A program made the position numbers and the translations under genes. Positions 44,936-55,937 of a stretch of 64,000 nt of DNA are shown here, one piece after another; the first letter of the stretch is position 1; each line of letters starts with the position of its first letter. Source of the stretch: Ischnura elegans (lineage: Eukaryota > Arthropoda > Insecta > Odonata > Coenagrionidae). Under the pieces are notes generated by a model. The model was not told where the DNA came from, ran no database searches, and worked only from the letters and a program-made list of their open reading frames with translations. The stretch lies in contig NC_060254.1 in the NCBI RefSeq assembly GCF_921293095.1, positions 64,340,069 to 64,404,068 of the forward strand, in the 5' to 3' direction.

Positions 44936-47900
44936 TTGTGTTTTTTGGTGGTGCAAACGCGGTTTTCTGCCAGTTTTATTCTGTTTCATGCGGGTGAACT
45001 CACTCCCCCTCCCCCCACAGATTATCATCGTATTTCTGTGCTTCGCCTATGCTCTACAAGAAGTTTTGTGTTTCCGTGCTCCCCGCCTTGTGGTCTCCCC
45101 CTAGTGCACTCCATCTCCCGGCGATCCCTAGTGCCCTGCCCCAGGGACTCGCGTGGCGTCCCCGGTGACTCGGGCATTCTCCGTGTGCAACTAAGTTCAT
45201 TTCTGCACTTGTGTTCCTTGTGGAAGCACTTGGCTTTCCTCATCCTTCTTGCTGGTGATGTTAATATTAATCCAGGTCCGGTGTGCAATTTGTATTACCA
45301 GAACACCAGGAGCATTCTAAACAAACTCTCGGACCTCGCCGCTCACATCAGTGAACTCTCCTCTTTCCAAGTGATTGCGCTTACCGAAACATGGCTAAGT
45401 GAAAAAGTTTCTGACTATGAGTTGAACTTCGCTTCCTCTCACCAAATTTTCCGACGAGATCGACCCACTCGTGGTGGGGGCGTGCTTTTGGCTATTGATG
45501 CAAATTTACCTGCAATTCGACGGATGGATCTAGAACTAAAATGTGAAATAGTGTGGACAGAAATTCAATTCAACCGTGGAAAAAACTGCGGTCGGAAATT
45601 ATTCATTGGTTGCTTTTATCGCCCACCCAATAGCGCCCTATCCGTCCTCGAGGAGTGCTTTGCCTCGGTTCTCCGTGTCCGCTCGCTTGGTGATGTGATC
45701 TTATTTGGGGACTTCAATCTATCTATTCAGTGGACATCCCGCACCGATGGTCGCACCGCCACCCCCGCTGATGACTTTTTCATTCATCATTTTATCCATG
45801 GGCTAGGGCTTGAGCAGTGCAACTCCTCTCCCACCAGAAATCTGGCAACACTGGACCTAGTGCTATCGTCCTTCCAACTTCCCTCAATTACTGTTGGGAG
45901 AAACATTTTTACATCTGACCACGAGTCGCTCGAGTGCTCCCTTGTTCTCCCCCTCCCCCGACTGTCGCATTCATCCCAGCCCCCCAGGGTCCTCAGAGCA
46001 TGGAACAAAGCCGCTTGGCCAGAGCTTAACCATGCACTGTCACTTCTTCCTTGGGCCCTCTTGGAGGGAGGGTCTCCCGAAGACGGCACGGAAGTCTTTT
46101 ATGACCTACTCCATGCTGCCATTGAGGATTTCGTCCCAGTTCGCCGTCTATCCAAAAAAAGACCCATCTGGCAGTCCCCGGAGACAACACTTACCCTGAG
46201 AAATAAACTCAAGGCTTGGAAGCATTGGAAAAAACACCCCAGCCCCCTGTCCCGCGCCTTGTTCGTTACGCTACGGCGCCATGCTAGCTTCCTCATTCGC
46301 CGAGACTACAAAACCCACATACAGGACATTTCTGTCGGAATTCGTGACAATCCGAAGCGATTCTGGACGCTCATTAATGCCAAAAGAAAGTCACACAGAA
46401 TCCCTGCCTCTGTGTCCTGCAATGGAAATATTTCTAATAGTGATGAACGCCCGGAGGTGTTCAATGAGTATTTTTGTGCAAACTTTAACTCTGCCACTCC
46501 AACACTCCCTCTCCCGAAGCTTCAACCCGTATGCCACCAGTCCCTTTCATCCATCTCCACCGATCCTAAAGAAGTTCTGTCCTTTCTAACGGCTCTGCCC
46601 TCCTCGAAGGCCACCGGGTCCGACAATATCGGCTCCCTCTTTCTCTCTCGCACCGCTAATACCCTTTGCATCCCTATATCCATCCTCTTCAATAGGTTCT
46701 TCTCCGTTGGCGCGTTCCCTGAACAATGGAAGAGCGCAAATGTCACACCAATTTTAAAATCTGGCCCCAAAGGAATCGTGGAAAATTATCGTCCGATTTC
46801 CATTCTCCCTGTTCTGTCCATTATTTTTGAGAGAATCATACATAGCCGTCTTCTTCACTTCTCCCTCCCCTACATTTCTCCCCATCAGCATGGTTTCCTT
46901 CCCGGCGGGTCGTGTCTCTCTAACCTTGCGGTACTGCACCACCATATTACCAAATCTTTCGAGTCTAACTCACAGCTCGATGTTTGCTACGTAGATTTCT
47001 CCAAAGCTTTCGACACCGTTAACCACACATTACTAATACATAAACTTAAACACCGTTACAATATACATTCGAAGTTTCTATCTCTGATCAATAGCTTCCT
47101 CAGCTCACGTTACCAACGGGTATTGATTGACGGCATCTCATCCTCTTACTTACGAGTTAAATCTGGTGTACCGCAGGGAAGCGTCCTCGGTCCCCTCCTA
47201 TTCGCACTCTTCATTGACGATATTACGGATGGTATCAGCCCTTTTGGCTGCAATGTTCTGTTGTACGCGGACGATTGCAAGATTTTTAAAAGAGTGGATC
47301 GCCCCACCGACTCACATTCCCTTCAATCGGCACTCAATTTTATCACCGATTGGTGCTCGACTTGGCTGATGCGGGTCAACCCCTCCAAATCGGTGATGAT
47401 GACATTCACGTTGAAAAACAATCCCCTGAAGCACTCCTACTGCCTTTTAAATAAGCCTATCCCCCTTGTAACCTCCCACTGCGACCTAGGTGTGATTTTT
47501 GACGATAAATTAAAATTTCATGATCATATTTCGCTGATCGTGAGGAGAGCAATGGCCATTGTTGGTATGCTTTATAGACTAACAGACCTTCACGACCCTA
47601 CCGCATTAAGAACAGTTTTTTTCGGTTGTATTCTCCCCATACTTGAATACTGCTCACCAGTCTGGTCTACCGCCTGCCCCACTACTCTAAGCTTGCTCAA
47701 CCGTCCTTTAAACTTCTTTCTTGCAGTAGTCCGCCATCGAATCCCCACACTCAGATATTACGCCCGTGACGCTATCCTTTCCTCCCTCAGGATACCTAAC
47801 ATAACAAGCCGCCGTTTCTTATCAGATCTCATGTTTCTACATAAAGTCTTTAGTGGTTCTCTACGGACAAACGAAATTCTCCCTCTTTTCCGATTTCATA

Positions 47901-48109
47901 TTCCTCCTCGCCCCTTACGAAATAACTCTCTGCTTCACATTCCGCGATTCCGTCTCTCCATCTCTCAACGCTCTCTGTTCTTCCGAATCCCCTCCTTGTT
48001 TAACTCCATCGCTTCGAAAATCCCTTCCCTGGACCTATTTTCCTCTGCTACTAGTTACAAAGCCACCTTAAAATACCATCTCAATAATTCACCATTGTCT
48101 AATCAATAG
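44936..48109 (+). CDS. Retrotransposon ORF2: APE endonuclease + reverse transcriptase
   Basis: The frame is open from 44906 (after TAA 44903-44905) to TAG at 48107-48109. Numbering from TTG at 44936 gives 1057 residues. No in-frame ATG occurs before residue 197, inside the endonuclease, so the true start is unresolved. Residues 108-115 are DVNINPGP, a 2A-like motif after a hydrophobic run. The endonuclease (about 118-335) shows QNTRS (122-126), ETW (151-153), GGG (180-182), FYRPPN (227-232), GDFN (258-261), LDLV (306-309) and SDH (327-329). The reverse transcriptase (about 595-870) shows VDFSKAFDTVNH (686-697), PQGSVLGP (746-753) and YADD (777-780). The C-terminal part (LEYCSPVWS, 903-911) is typical of CR1/Jockey elements. 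The product nicks DNA and primes reverse transcription at the target. All key catalytic residues that I can see are intact. Confidence 0.92.
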   Translation: MCFLVVQTRFSASFILFHAGELTPPPPTDYHRISVLRLCSTRSFVFPCSPPCGLPLVHSISRRSLVPCPRDSRGVPGDSGILRVQLSSFLHLCSLWKHLAFLILLAGDVNINPGPVCNLYYQNTRSILNKLSDLAAHISELSSFQVIALTETWLSEKVSDYELNFASSHQIFRRDRPTRGGGVLLAIDANLPAIRRMDLELKCEIVWTEIQFNRGKNCGRKLFIGCFYRPPNSALSVLEECFASVLRVRSLGDVILFGDFNLSIQWTSRTDGRTATPADDFFIHHFIHGLGLEQCNSSPTRNLATLDLVLSSFQLPSITVGRNIFTSDHESLECSLVLPLPRLSHSSQPPRVLRAWNKAAWPELNHALSLLPWALLEGGSPEDGTEVFYDLLHAAIEDFVPVRRLSKKRPIWQSPETTLTLRNKLKAWKHWKKHPSPLSRALFVTLRRHASFLIRRDYKTHIQDISVGIRDNPKRFWTLINAKRKSHRIPASVSCNGNISNSDERPEVFNEYFCANFNSATPTLPLPKLQPVCHQSLSSISTDPKEVLSFLTALPSSKATGSDNIGSLFLSRTANTLCIPISILFNRFFSVGAFPEQWKSANVTPILKSGPKGIVENYRPISILPVLSIIFERIIHSRLLHFSLPYISPHQHGFLPGGSCLSNLAVLHHHITKSFESNSQLDVCYVDFSKAFDTVNHTLLIHKLKHRYNIHSKFLSLINSFLSSRYQRVLIDGISSSYLRVKSGVPQGSVLGPLLFALFIDDITDGISPFGCNVLLYADDCKIFKRVDRPTDSHSLQSALNFITDWCSTWLMRVNPSKSVMMTFTLKNNPLKHSYCLLNKPIPLVTSHCDLGVIFDDKLKFHDHISLIVRRAMAIVGMLYRLTDLHDPTALRTVFFGCILPILEYCSPVWSTACPTTLSLLNRPLNFFLAVVRHRIPTLRYYARDAILSSLRIPNITSRRFLSDLMFLHKVFSGSLRTNEILPLFRFHIPPRPLRNNSLLHIPRFRLSISQRSLFFRIPSLFNSIASKIPSLDLFSSATSYKATLKYHLNNSPLSNQ

Positions 48110-48257
48110 TGCCCCTTCTCACGTTTAAAAATTTTGTTTACTGTTACTTTTCATTTACTGTGCTATTGTTTGTTATCTTTTATATATTATTTATTTAGGA
48201 ACAGCCAATGTAAAGGCCTTTGTGCCGTTTTTGGTGATGAAATAAATAAATAAATAA
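44936..48257 (+). mobile_element. CR1/Jockey-group non-LTR retrotransposon, probably 5'-truncated
   Basis: Comprises one long ORF with endonuclease and reverse transcriptase, a 3' UTR of about 130 bases, and a tail AATAAATAAATAAATAA at 48241-48257. GTAAAGGCCTTTGTGCCG just upstream of the tail can form a short stem and may be the recognition hairpin for reverse transcription. Base composition changes sharply at about 44940-45000, from AT-rich flank to a C-rich element. No ORF1 lies upstream and no target duplication was found, so the 5' end is uncertain. The open ORF suggests a fairly recent insertion. Confidence 0.9.
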
Positions 48258-48390
48258 CCCGCCGACCATTGATTTCATGACTAATTTTTGTTGAAGTTGT
48301 GCTCTTAAAAAGTAAATATTTTTCATTCTTTCTAGGATCTTTAAAATTATGAAGTTCAACCTTACGAGCACTAAAATTAAGGAAGATTAA
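48258..48390. other. Downstream flank of the CR1 element
   Basis: Begins CCCGCCGACCATTGATTTCA directly after the tail. I found no matching sequence at the element's 5' boundary. Confidence 0.4.
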
Positions 48391-48392
48391 GT

Positions 48393-48465
48393 AAGGATAG
48401 CGTAGTGGTCTGCGAAATGGCTCAAAAGGCCAAAGGTCTGTGGTTCGATATCCTACTCTGGGATT
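48393..48465 (+). repeat. tRNA-headed SINE-like copy
   Basis: GGATAGCGTAGTGGTC (48395-48410) matches an RNA polymerase III A box, and GGTTCGATATCC (48442-48453) a B box, at tRNA-like spacing. A TACTCTGGGATTATTTTCTC stretch follows, similar in position to the SINE bodies at 8340-8590. The ends do not pair as an acceptor stem, so it is not a tRNA gene. Confidence 0.6.
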
Positions 48466-51229
48466 ATTTTCTCATGGTAACTTCTGTTACTTTTGCTACC
48501 GATTACGGGAAAGGCTTGAAATATAAAAATACTGTCTAGAGATAACAATGCATTAAAACATCAGAATAAAAAATCGCAGTGAGTACTAATGCAATGAGTA
48601 GTACATGTCCTCATATTCATTTCAATTTATTCATGTTATTCATTCCATCATCAATTCATGCTATAATTCATGGCGATATTTTCAATGCAATGATTTCTTT
48701 AAGTACCTACTCTATATGTTTAATATTTCGAGCCTGGCACGTGATCGACGGTCAAAATTACACGAGTTGCCATGATAAAAAATTCCCAGTGCCGGGAATT
48801 TAATATGGTCTCATCAGATAACTGGCGATGACAAAATAGGGAATAAAGAAAATTCTTTGTATAAAAACTAAGCAAGGTTCGCTAGTAGGTTAGCAATGTG
48901 CCTGGTGATTCGCAACAGTTAAATTATGGGAAGGGTACGCATTTGTTGGGGGTGGGTTGGCGTTCAAGGACTTCGATGCATGTGTGGATGCTTCTCTTTC
49001 AACATCTGTTCTCCTTCCAGAGCACATCGGATCTTCCTCCTGCCTCCATGGCCTTCATTCTGGAATTAATCACTCCCACCCACCTGATGTTGCACATACC
49101 TTCCAATGCTCTCCATCTGACTCCTTCCAGGAGCTGAACACACGTACAATCCTCCTAAGTCTTGTAATCAATTTCCACCAACACTAAGTAGGCCACTGTA
49201 GCTCCTGAAAATTCCTTTAAATTTTACCTCCGTAACTTTACAGAATTGTTAACTTAACAATTATAAATATTTAAAAAGCAATTAACGAATTCAGGAGAGT
49301 ACGTATAAAGCAATCACTTGCCTCTTATGTCATTAAAGACCTATGGATAATCAAGAAGGATGAAGTTATCTGTTGAACTACTCGATTTACTAAAGAACTA
49401 AATGAAATATTACCCATATGTTCTCATTACCTTCTGAGTTAAGGGTAACTTAGGATTGTTAATACTTCTTCTTCAAGGCCAGAAATTCCCAATGATATGT
49501 TTAAGCAACTTCAAACATATGAAAAATATATGTCGAGGCCATTTTAACGCTCGAATCAATGATATATCCTTTTAAGCTACTTTTGCTGTAATATCACAAA
49601 GATCTAACTTTAATTTTTAACAAGATCATTAGAAGTTAAATGTTAAGGTTTATAATATCAGAACTACATTTAAAGAAGAGAAAAGGATTGGCACCAACTA
49701 CTGTCGTCCTATTTTTGCATTGTAAGCTAAAACCAAGGAATGACATTACATTACTATCGACAAGCAAATGCTCTATGCACACTCTTGCCTTTGTAATATT
49801 TCTCCTCATATCAGGGGTTGAATCTCATTCACAAAATGAAATGCAACTCTCAGGTATTAGTCACATACATGTACATGGATAGAAATTTTTGACAACGCAC
49901 TCAATAGAACGGCTAATGAAATTCATTTTTTTCTCTGCAGAAGAGAGAATTTGTTCATTAAGAAACTTAAATTTACTCCTCAATAGCCGGAAAATAGCTC
50001 ATTGAAAAAATATTTTTCAGAATCTCCACAAGTGTTCGATTTAAATGTATCCATCCAAAAAGTATCCACCCATTTCTCAAATTAGGGTCTTCCATTGAAT
50101 TTCGCATTCTGGAAAGTCTCTCATTTCAATCATGCGAGGGGAACAACAGGACATAGGGAACCTTCGTAAAACTATTAGTAACATACACGACGTACCATTC
50201 ACGTATATTTATTTTTTAAAGTTATTCCATTACTAAACAAGTATTAATTTTGGTAATTTTATTTACAATTAAATATATTTTAGCATCATGTTGGAAAAAT
50301 TTAAGTTGAAATATTGGGATTACAACACTGGCGATATGGAACATATCGAGCATAAAAGAAAGTCCTCTTTTTCCAATAGGAGTGGCTATTCCTCAGCACT
50401 TGAGCTCCTTTTCCCAACATTTTTCTTTTTGTTGAACCGGGTTCAAACCAAACAGCAACACAGCACTGCACTTTCATCGAACACTTCTAATTTTAGAACC
50501 AACGGATTTATTACAGAATAGTTCAGTTTTCATATATCCACTTGAAGATTAAAAAATAAAGATGTGAGTTTACACTGAAAAAAATACAGGAAACCACATT
50601 CATTTCCACCATTGATATCCGATGAAACAATTAAACAGCAAGTATTCCACCTGCATAATCATCCTACAGATGCTGAGCGTAGTCTTTTTTTAAATAATAT
50701 AGCGTGTGTGTTTAAACAAAAGCATTAAAAATGGCACTTAATAGTTAATGTCCGTGCATTTATAAATTAACGCGGGGATTTGTTTGAGCACACGTCGGTT
50801 ACTAACGGAAGTTGCCCGTGAACACTTGCCATTAACATGTTTTCAGAAGCAAAATCACCATAGTTCTTGTGATCCCCTCTGCTTCCTACCCTGGAGAAAT
50901 CTGAAAGAGAAAGAAAACACAGAAGATTATTATGCTATGCAGTACCATATTTCAAGACCATACTAACTTCATTAATGGCCATCCACTTGTTGAACACCAA
51001 ACTATATATAAACTATATGAACACCAAATATACATTTTCCATCTTTTGAATATATCTTCCTTTATTGATTATTGCGACAAATATTCAGATTTCATAAATA
51101 ATAATATATAAGTGACAGCAGATGGATGACATTCATCAGAAGTATGTAAACTAAATGAAGTCCAACGACGACTTTTTCTATAAAATATTCAACCATTACT
51201 CATTTGTTATTTGATAATAATGTTGAATA
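48466..51229. other. AT-rich noncoding stretch, nothing recognised
   Basis: Several 60-80-codon frames are present without recognisable features. Confidence 0.45.
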
Positions 51230-51358
51230 TTTTTTATCCATTCTTGTCTACGTTATTTACACGATTTGTGAATCGTTTTCTATACCACTATGAATCCTTT
51301 GCAATTGGCCTTTTAACTGCTTTTGGACTGGATGAGATAAATAAACAAATAAATCTTA
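51230..51358 (+). mobile_element. 3' end of a second CR1-like retrotransposon
   Basis: CAATTGGCCTTTTAACTGCT, then TTTTGGACTGGATGAGATAA and a tail ATAAATAAACAAATAAAT, resembles in layout the 3' UTR and tail of the element ending at 48257 (AATGTAAAGGCCTTTGTGCC, TTTTTGGTGATG, (AAAT)n). It appears to be a different subfamily and is truncated to the UTR. Confidence 0.45.
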
Positions 51359-51492
51359 CCTTTCACTTAAAGAGTTTAAACAAAATTCCATTCATCCACC
51401 AAAAGTTTCCCCTGGTTCAAATTTATCAAGCCTCAGAAATTTTAATGCCTTATTTTTGCAAAAGGAATAGGAAAAATGTATTCGATACCTTA

Positions 51493-51709
51493 TCGTTTCT
51501 GGCTTGATTTGGTTGAAGTTCATATATCCATGATGAAAAAGCACAAATGGTAATTTCCACACTTTTAATTCCAACACAACGACCGATCATGGTTTCAACA
51601 AATTGTATCATTTTCAAGGTGAAAAAAAATTTCAGTGAAACCGGGGTCGGTTATTGGGTTTTGGAATTAAAAATTGTGGAAATTACCATTTGTGTTCTTT
51701 CATCATAGG
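51493..51709. mobile_element. Foldback element flanked by a 12-bp direct repeat
   Basis: TTCGATACCTTA occurs at 51481-51492 and 51710-51721, directly flanking the element. Inside, 51530-51600 and 51630-51706 are inverted arms: ATGATGAAA(A/G)A(G/A)CACAAATGG, TAATTTCCAC, TTTTAATTCCAA, and an (A)CCGA(T/C)C..GGTTTCA core. The left end has about 37 extra bases outside the arms. It is related to the foldbacks at 30596, 31542, 32171 and 55938. Confidence 0.75.
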
Positions 51710-51721
51710 TTCGATACCTTA

Positions 51722-52159
51722 GTTTAACGCCAACTACGCAGTGGTAGTTTCCGTAATTAAACATCTTCAAAAATAGTAAAGGATTTCGAAATGGAGGAGA
51801 TTGAGCGTAGTATTTAAAATTAAATTTCAACTTAAAGCCTATGATAAATAAGTGGATGATAACAAGCTGTAAGTGCATTAAATTGTAGCATTCAAATTTT
51901 TAAAATGCATCTTGCTATTTTTTAATATTCAACACACGAGAAAATCCTGTTTCAAATCATATTTAAATGCTCTCACATTTGCATCAAACATATTCTCTAA
52001 CGTTTCTGGTGCCAAAAACACGATCTTCCTCGCAAATACAAAAATTCCGACCAAATTTCACGGCAACCTTTAAAGGTTAGAGAATAAAATCAAATTCCAT
52101 ACGCGATACTTATCCTACCCAGACTTCATTTTCTAAGCTCTGTTCTCTCCACTTAATTT
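51722..52159. other. AT-rich interval, nothing recognised
   Basis: No feature recognised. Confidence 0.4.
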
Positions 52160-52560
52160 TTACAGCTATTGGAACCTATGTGAGCCGGGAAGTGTCAGTA
52201 CTCCATCGGGCTAGATCGACGTTCGGTTCCGTCGGCGAGCCGACTATGAAGGAGCTGAAAAATATCAGGCACGCCACCACACTGAGGACGTTTAATGGGA
52301 ATCTATGGGACCGGCGGGGCAGTAATTGCTCGCCGGGAGACTCGTTTATTTTTGACGGCCTAGTTCCTTTTATGCGCACGAATCGACCCCGTAATTGGCG
52401 ATGGAGAATAGCTATGGTGGGGAGGGAGGATAAGGTGGGGTTTTGGCCGGGACTGCCGCTACTGCTCAAAGGGGTAACACGGTGCGGCCCCGTCCCGTTC
52501 GCGGTGGAATCTAGTGGACGATATGGGCATAGAATTGGAGGAAGGGAAAGATAAGAAGGA
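52160..52560. other. GC-rich island with open frames on both strands
   Basis: A sharp GC-rich, CpG-containing patch follows an acceptor-like TTAATTTTTACAG ending at 52165. A plus-strand frame of 124 codons (52180-52554, starting GTG) and a minus-strand frame of 97 codons overlap. No domain is recognised. It could be an exon of a host gene, since the acceptor and open frame coincide, but this is weak. Confidence 0.25.
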
Positions 52561-53116
52561 TCCTGTTAGTGATAATGTTACTAGATCGCTGCATGAATGG
52601 AGAGTAAATTGGCAGTGCAGCAATAATTGAGGCGGGGTTAGGAAAACAGAAAATAGGAAAGAAATTGGAACGTCGAAGGCTGAGGTGATGACGTTCTATT
52701 CCTCCTAGCATGGAATCAGAAATGAAATCAGAATCATGAATGCAAGAAAGTCAAACTATGTAGCACAAGATTTAGAGTTCAGTACTATGTATCCATTCTG
52801 TACAATCCATGAAATAATAAAACAATGTACATATACAGATGAAAAATGCAATATAATACTCTCTGTTACATTGAATTCAAAGGAACGATAGGAAGGCTTC
52901 AAATGAAATTGAAGGTCCGGGTCAAGATGATCCATCTGGGTATAAGCGATGAGAAAAAATAGAAAAATAATAATATTAGGCCTAACTTTCGCACAATGGT
53001 AAACCAAAATAAATAATTGAAAGTCAAGAAATATAACTAAACTTTTTCTTCATTTCAAAATAACCAACATGAATATTCTTTATTTGGTCAATTTCGGACA
53101 TTCTAGTGTTAAACAA
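52561..53116. other. AT-rich interval, nothing recognised
   Basis: No feature recognised. Confidence 0.4.
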
Positions 53117-53330
53117 TCAAGATTTATTTAAGAACCGCGGTATGAGTAAGATAAGGAAAACTATCATTTCCTTTCCCAGCATGTGATACTGATGAAACCT
53201 TCTCGGTTGTTCCACCAGTTGAGTTGTTTGTCGGCCGACGTTTCGATTGGCATGCCCTTTGGAGGATTGCAAAGGCAGCCATCCTACTAGCAACTCGCTA
53301 AATTCGCTCCCTGCTTCCATCCATCCTTTT
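53117..53330 (-). repeat. Possible Penelope-like element 3' segment
   Basis: Minus strand: GCTGCCTTTGCAATCCTCC, AAAGGGCATGCCAATCGAAACGTCGGCCG, then AACTCAACTGGTGGAACAAC. A TCGAAACGTCGG core after a short CCTTT/AAAGG stem is a pattern I associate with regions near the ends of Penelope-like elements. No GIY-YIG endonuclease or reverse transcriptase frame is present. A 67-codon frame is open but unrecognised. Confidence 0.35.
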
Positions 53331-55937
53331 TACCTGGCATGCAATAAATTCACCGCACAAGCTCTGTCCCATCTGTCTGCCGATGGGGTGATCTCATAAA
53401 ATTAAAATAGTAATTTTATTACATGCATAGATAATTAAGTTTAAGTTATTAACGTATGCAAAATATGACTTCATATTTCTCAATATTCTTGTTGTTACAG
53501 TGCTTCAAAAGTCGCGAAAATGACTAAATTCTTTCGCGCTACAAGAACTCCCTGTGACGTCTGAAAGCGAGTAAGCAGATCCTCTCCATGGCAATAATAA
53601 ACAGCAACGTCGATAACAAACGGCTACGACAATACTAATTCATAACTTGAAGGGTACGTGAAAAAGTTGTGAATAGTTTTTATAAATATTAAAAGAAATA
53701 AATATTTTACGACATGCGTATTGCACAATGGCTGACTCCGAATTCGTAAAGGCGCATTCTGGGAGTATTCGTTTGGCAGATTAATTCATGATCGTTTATC
53801 TCCGGCGATGAAGATTTCTCGGCGCGGAGTTGAGAAGCTACAAAATTGAAATGTAATGTAAGTTAAGTCAACTATCTCGTTCACTAGTAATATAGAGCTT
53901 GGAGAATAAATTGTACTGAGAAAAAGGTATTAAGAGATAAATGGTTTTATCGAAAACTGGGAGAAATAGTCTACTGGCACCATGTAAACGTATTATTCGA
54001 ACTCTGACGTCACGATCAGCAAACATGGCAATGGGTTGTTTGAAGCGCAAGATTATTATAAAATTTTCAAAGTAGAATTCTACAAATACTACGCAGGTTA
54101 GAGAACTTCTTTTGCTATAATTTTCAGTGTTGATATTTTTTTAATCGTATAATCATCCAATTTCAGTGTAATTCCTAATTGAAAGTTTAACTTTCCCTAC
54201 TGGTTAATTCTCTGATAGTTTTTATAATGGTATGGTATTGTGTCTAATTCGTGTAATTGCTAAAAATATTTCACTGTGAATTGGCTTCACGGATGTATGT
54301 GAAAAATTACTTAAAGAAAGTAAAACAAAATAAAATAAAAACTAAACTCACCTTGTAAACATCCGATAAGATTTCACCAGGTAACCTATACCTCTCGCAA
54401 CTTCTCGAAAAGAACTTAAACGTTTATTTCTATTTACTTTCAAAATGTAGATGATAAAATAGATGTGAATGAAATGAAAAAATATGCGTCAAACCCATGT
54501 ATTCATGACCAAATTGCTGGTCAACTTACTGAAATTTAACATGTAAATAATCAGGCCAAAGAACGTATTAATTTTTACTATATGTACTTTATTTAGTGGA
54601 TAAAGAAGAGTACCATTCATTTTAAATTCAGCTGATAAAGGTAATATTTTTTCAGTTAATGAAAAGGCAAATAGCATTAAAAATATGCCATGAGGAGAAG
54701 TATGTGAGAAGTGCGTGAGAAATATCTATGTAAGAAGCATTCACATATGAGCTGAAAAGTGATATGCAGAAATATCCGCAACGATAACTGTAGATATTTT
54801 AGAAAACTAATGAATAGTTTACCACCTCTATTATGCATAGTTTAAGGTAATCATCACAACTGAAGATATGTTTGAATCTAAAATAGCTGATGACATAATC
54901 ACAAAAGTAAGTGCACCAAGTTCTTGCCTCAACAATTTTTCCGGTACAGTCCAATGGATCAATTTTATCGCAAGTTCGTGAGAAACTTTATTTTCCTAAA
55001 TATGATAGTAAATAGAAATAAAGTTCCGCGAACTAACAGGAGAGGAGCAAAGTTGTGAAACGAGGGCAATTGCTCGGCTATGTCAGAACAATTGGGCTAT
55101 GTTGGCGCAAACAAGGAGAACTCTATCATATACAGCACCAGAAACGCATTAGTCAACCAAGTGTCATTAGGTCAAAACTAGTTAACTACTCCAACAAAAA
55201 TAAATATCGAACGGAAAACGAAAATTTTCAGTTTTCTACATTTTACCGCAACAGTAATAGTTTAAAGGCTACACTGGCTGTCTTCTAACCACGTTAAAGA
55301 AGGCGAACACAAAAAATAAAAAAAACTTTTTCATATAACAGATGGTTTTTCTGTAACGCCAAATAAAATTTTTGGGTGACTAGGCTATGATACTAGAATG
55401 AAAGTCTTCTCTTTTTGAGAAATAAATAGACATTTCTCTTCAACTAGACTTATGTACTTTTTTACGTCAGTTTCGTTGGAGATCTTCGCAACTTGCCTCT
55501 CAACAGCTTTTTTCCCTCTAACAATTCTCCTGCATGTCTTTCAACGTTCATGTCGCCCTCTATCTTTGCCTTCTCTTTCTTCTCACTGATTTCTTTTACG
55601 GAACGTTTCCTTTCATTCCTCAATTCTTTTCATCAGTTTTCCTCCTGTTCTCCGGATTTTCCACAGCATTCCATTCTTCCCTCGCTAGAACTCGTTTTCT
55701 TATTCCTACACTTCCTCAATCCCATCTCCAGCTTCTCTTTTCAAAAATGTTTCAAGGCCAGACCCATGTGACGCAGGTGAATATGACAGGACTCAGTTTT
55801 ACCATAATGCACCTCCAAACAAGCTTCGAATAGTGGCGGAAATATTTGAGCTCTCCAGCTCATGAGCAGCAGCCTTTCTTTCAAGACTTTCATTGCATTT
55901 TATCGCTTCAGGCGTGACGTGGTGGAAATGCGATACA
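53331..55937. other. AT-rich noncoding stretch, nothing recognised
   Basis: A pyrimidine-rich part at 55490-55760 gives two overlapping 92-99-codon plus-strand frames without domains. No other feature was recognised. Confidence 0.4.

Noticed and set aside
45787..47369. Several 60-100-codon frames inside the CR1 element on both strands
   Set aside because: They are shadows of the long retrotransposon ORF, whose protein motifs fix the true frame.
48110..48300. Target-site duplication for the CR1 element
   Set aside because: The sequence following the tail (CCCGCCGACC...) has no match near 44850-45000. CR1-type insertions often lack clear duplications.
51708..51740. B-box-like GGTTCGATACC near 51709
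   Set aside because: It is part of the 12-bp direct repeat flanking the foldback, and no A box precedes it.
52180..52554. 124-codon frame in GC-rich island
   Set aside because: Starts at GTG, the opposite strand is also open, and there is no domain. Kept only as a compositional feature with a note on a possible acceptor.
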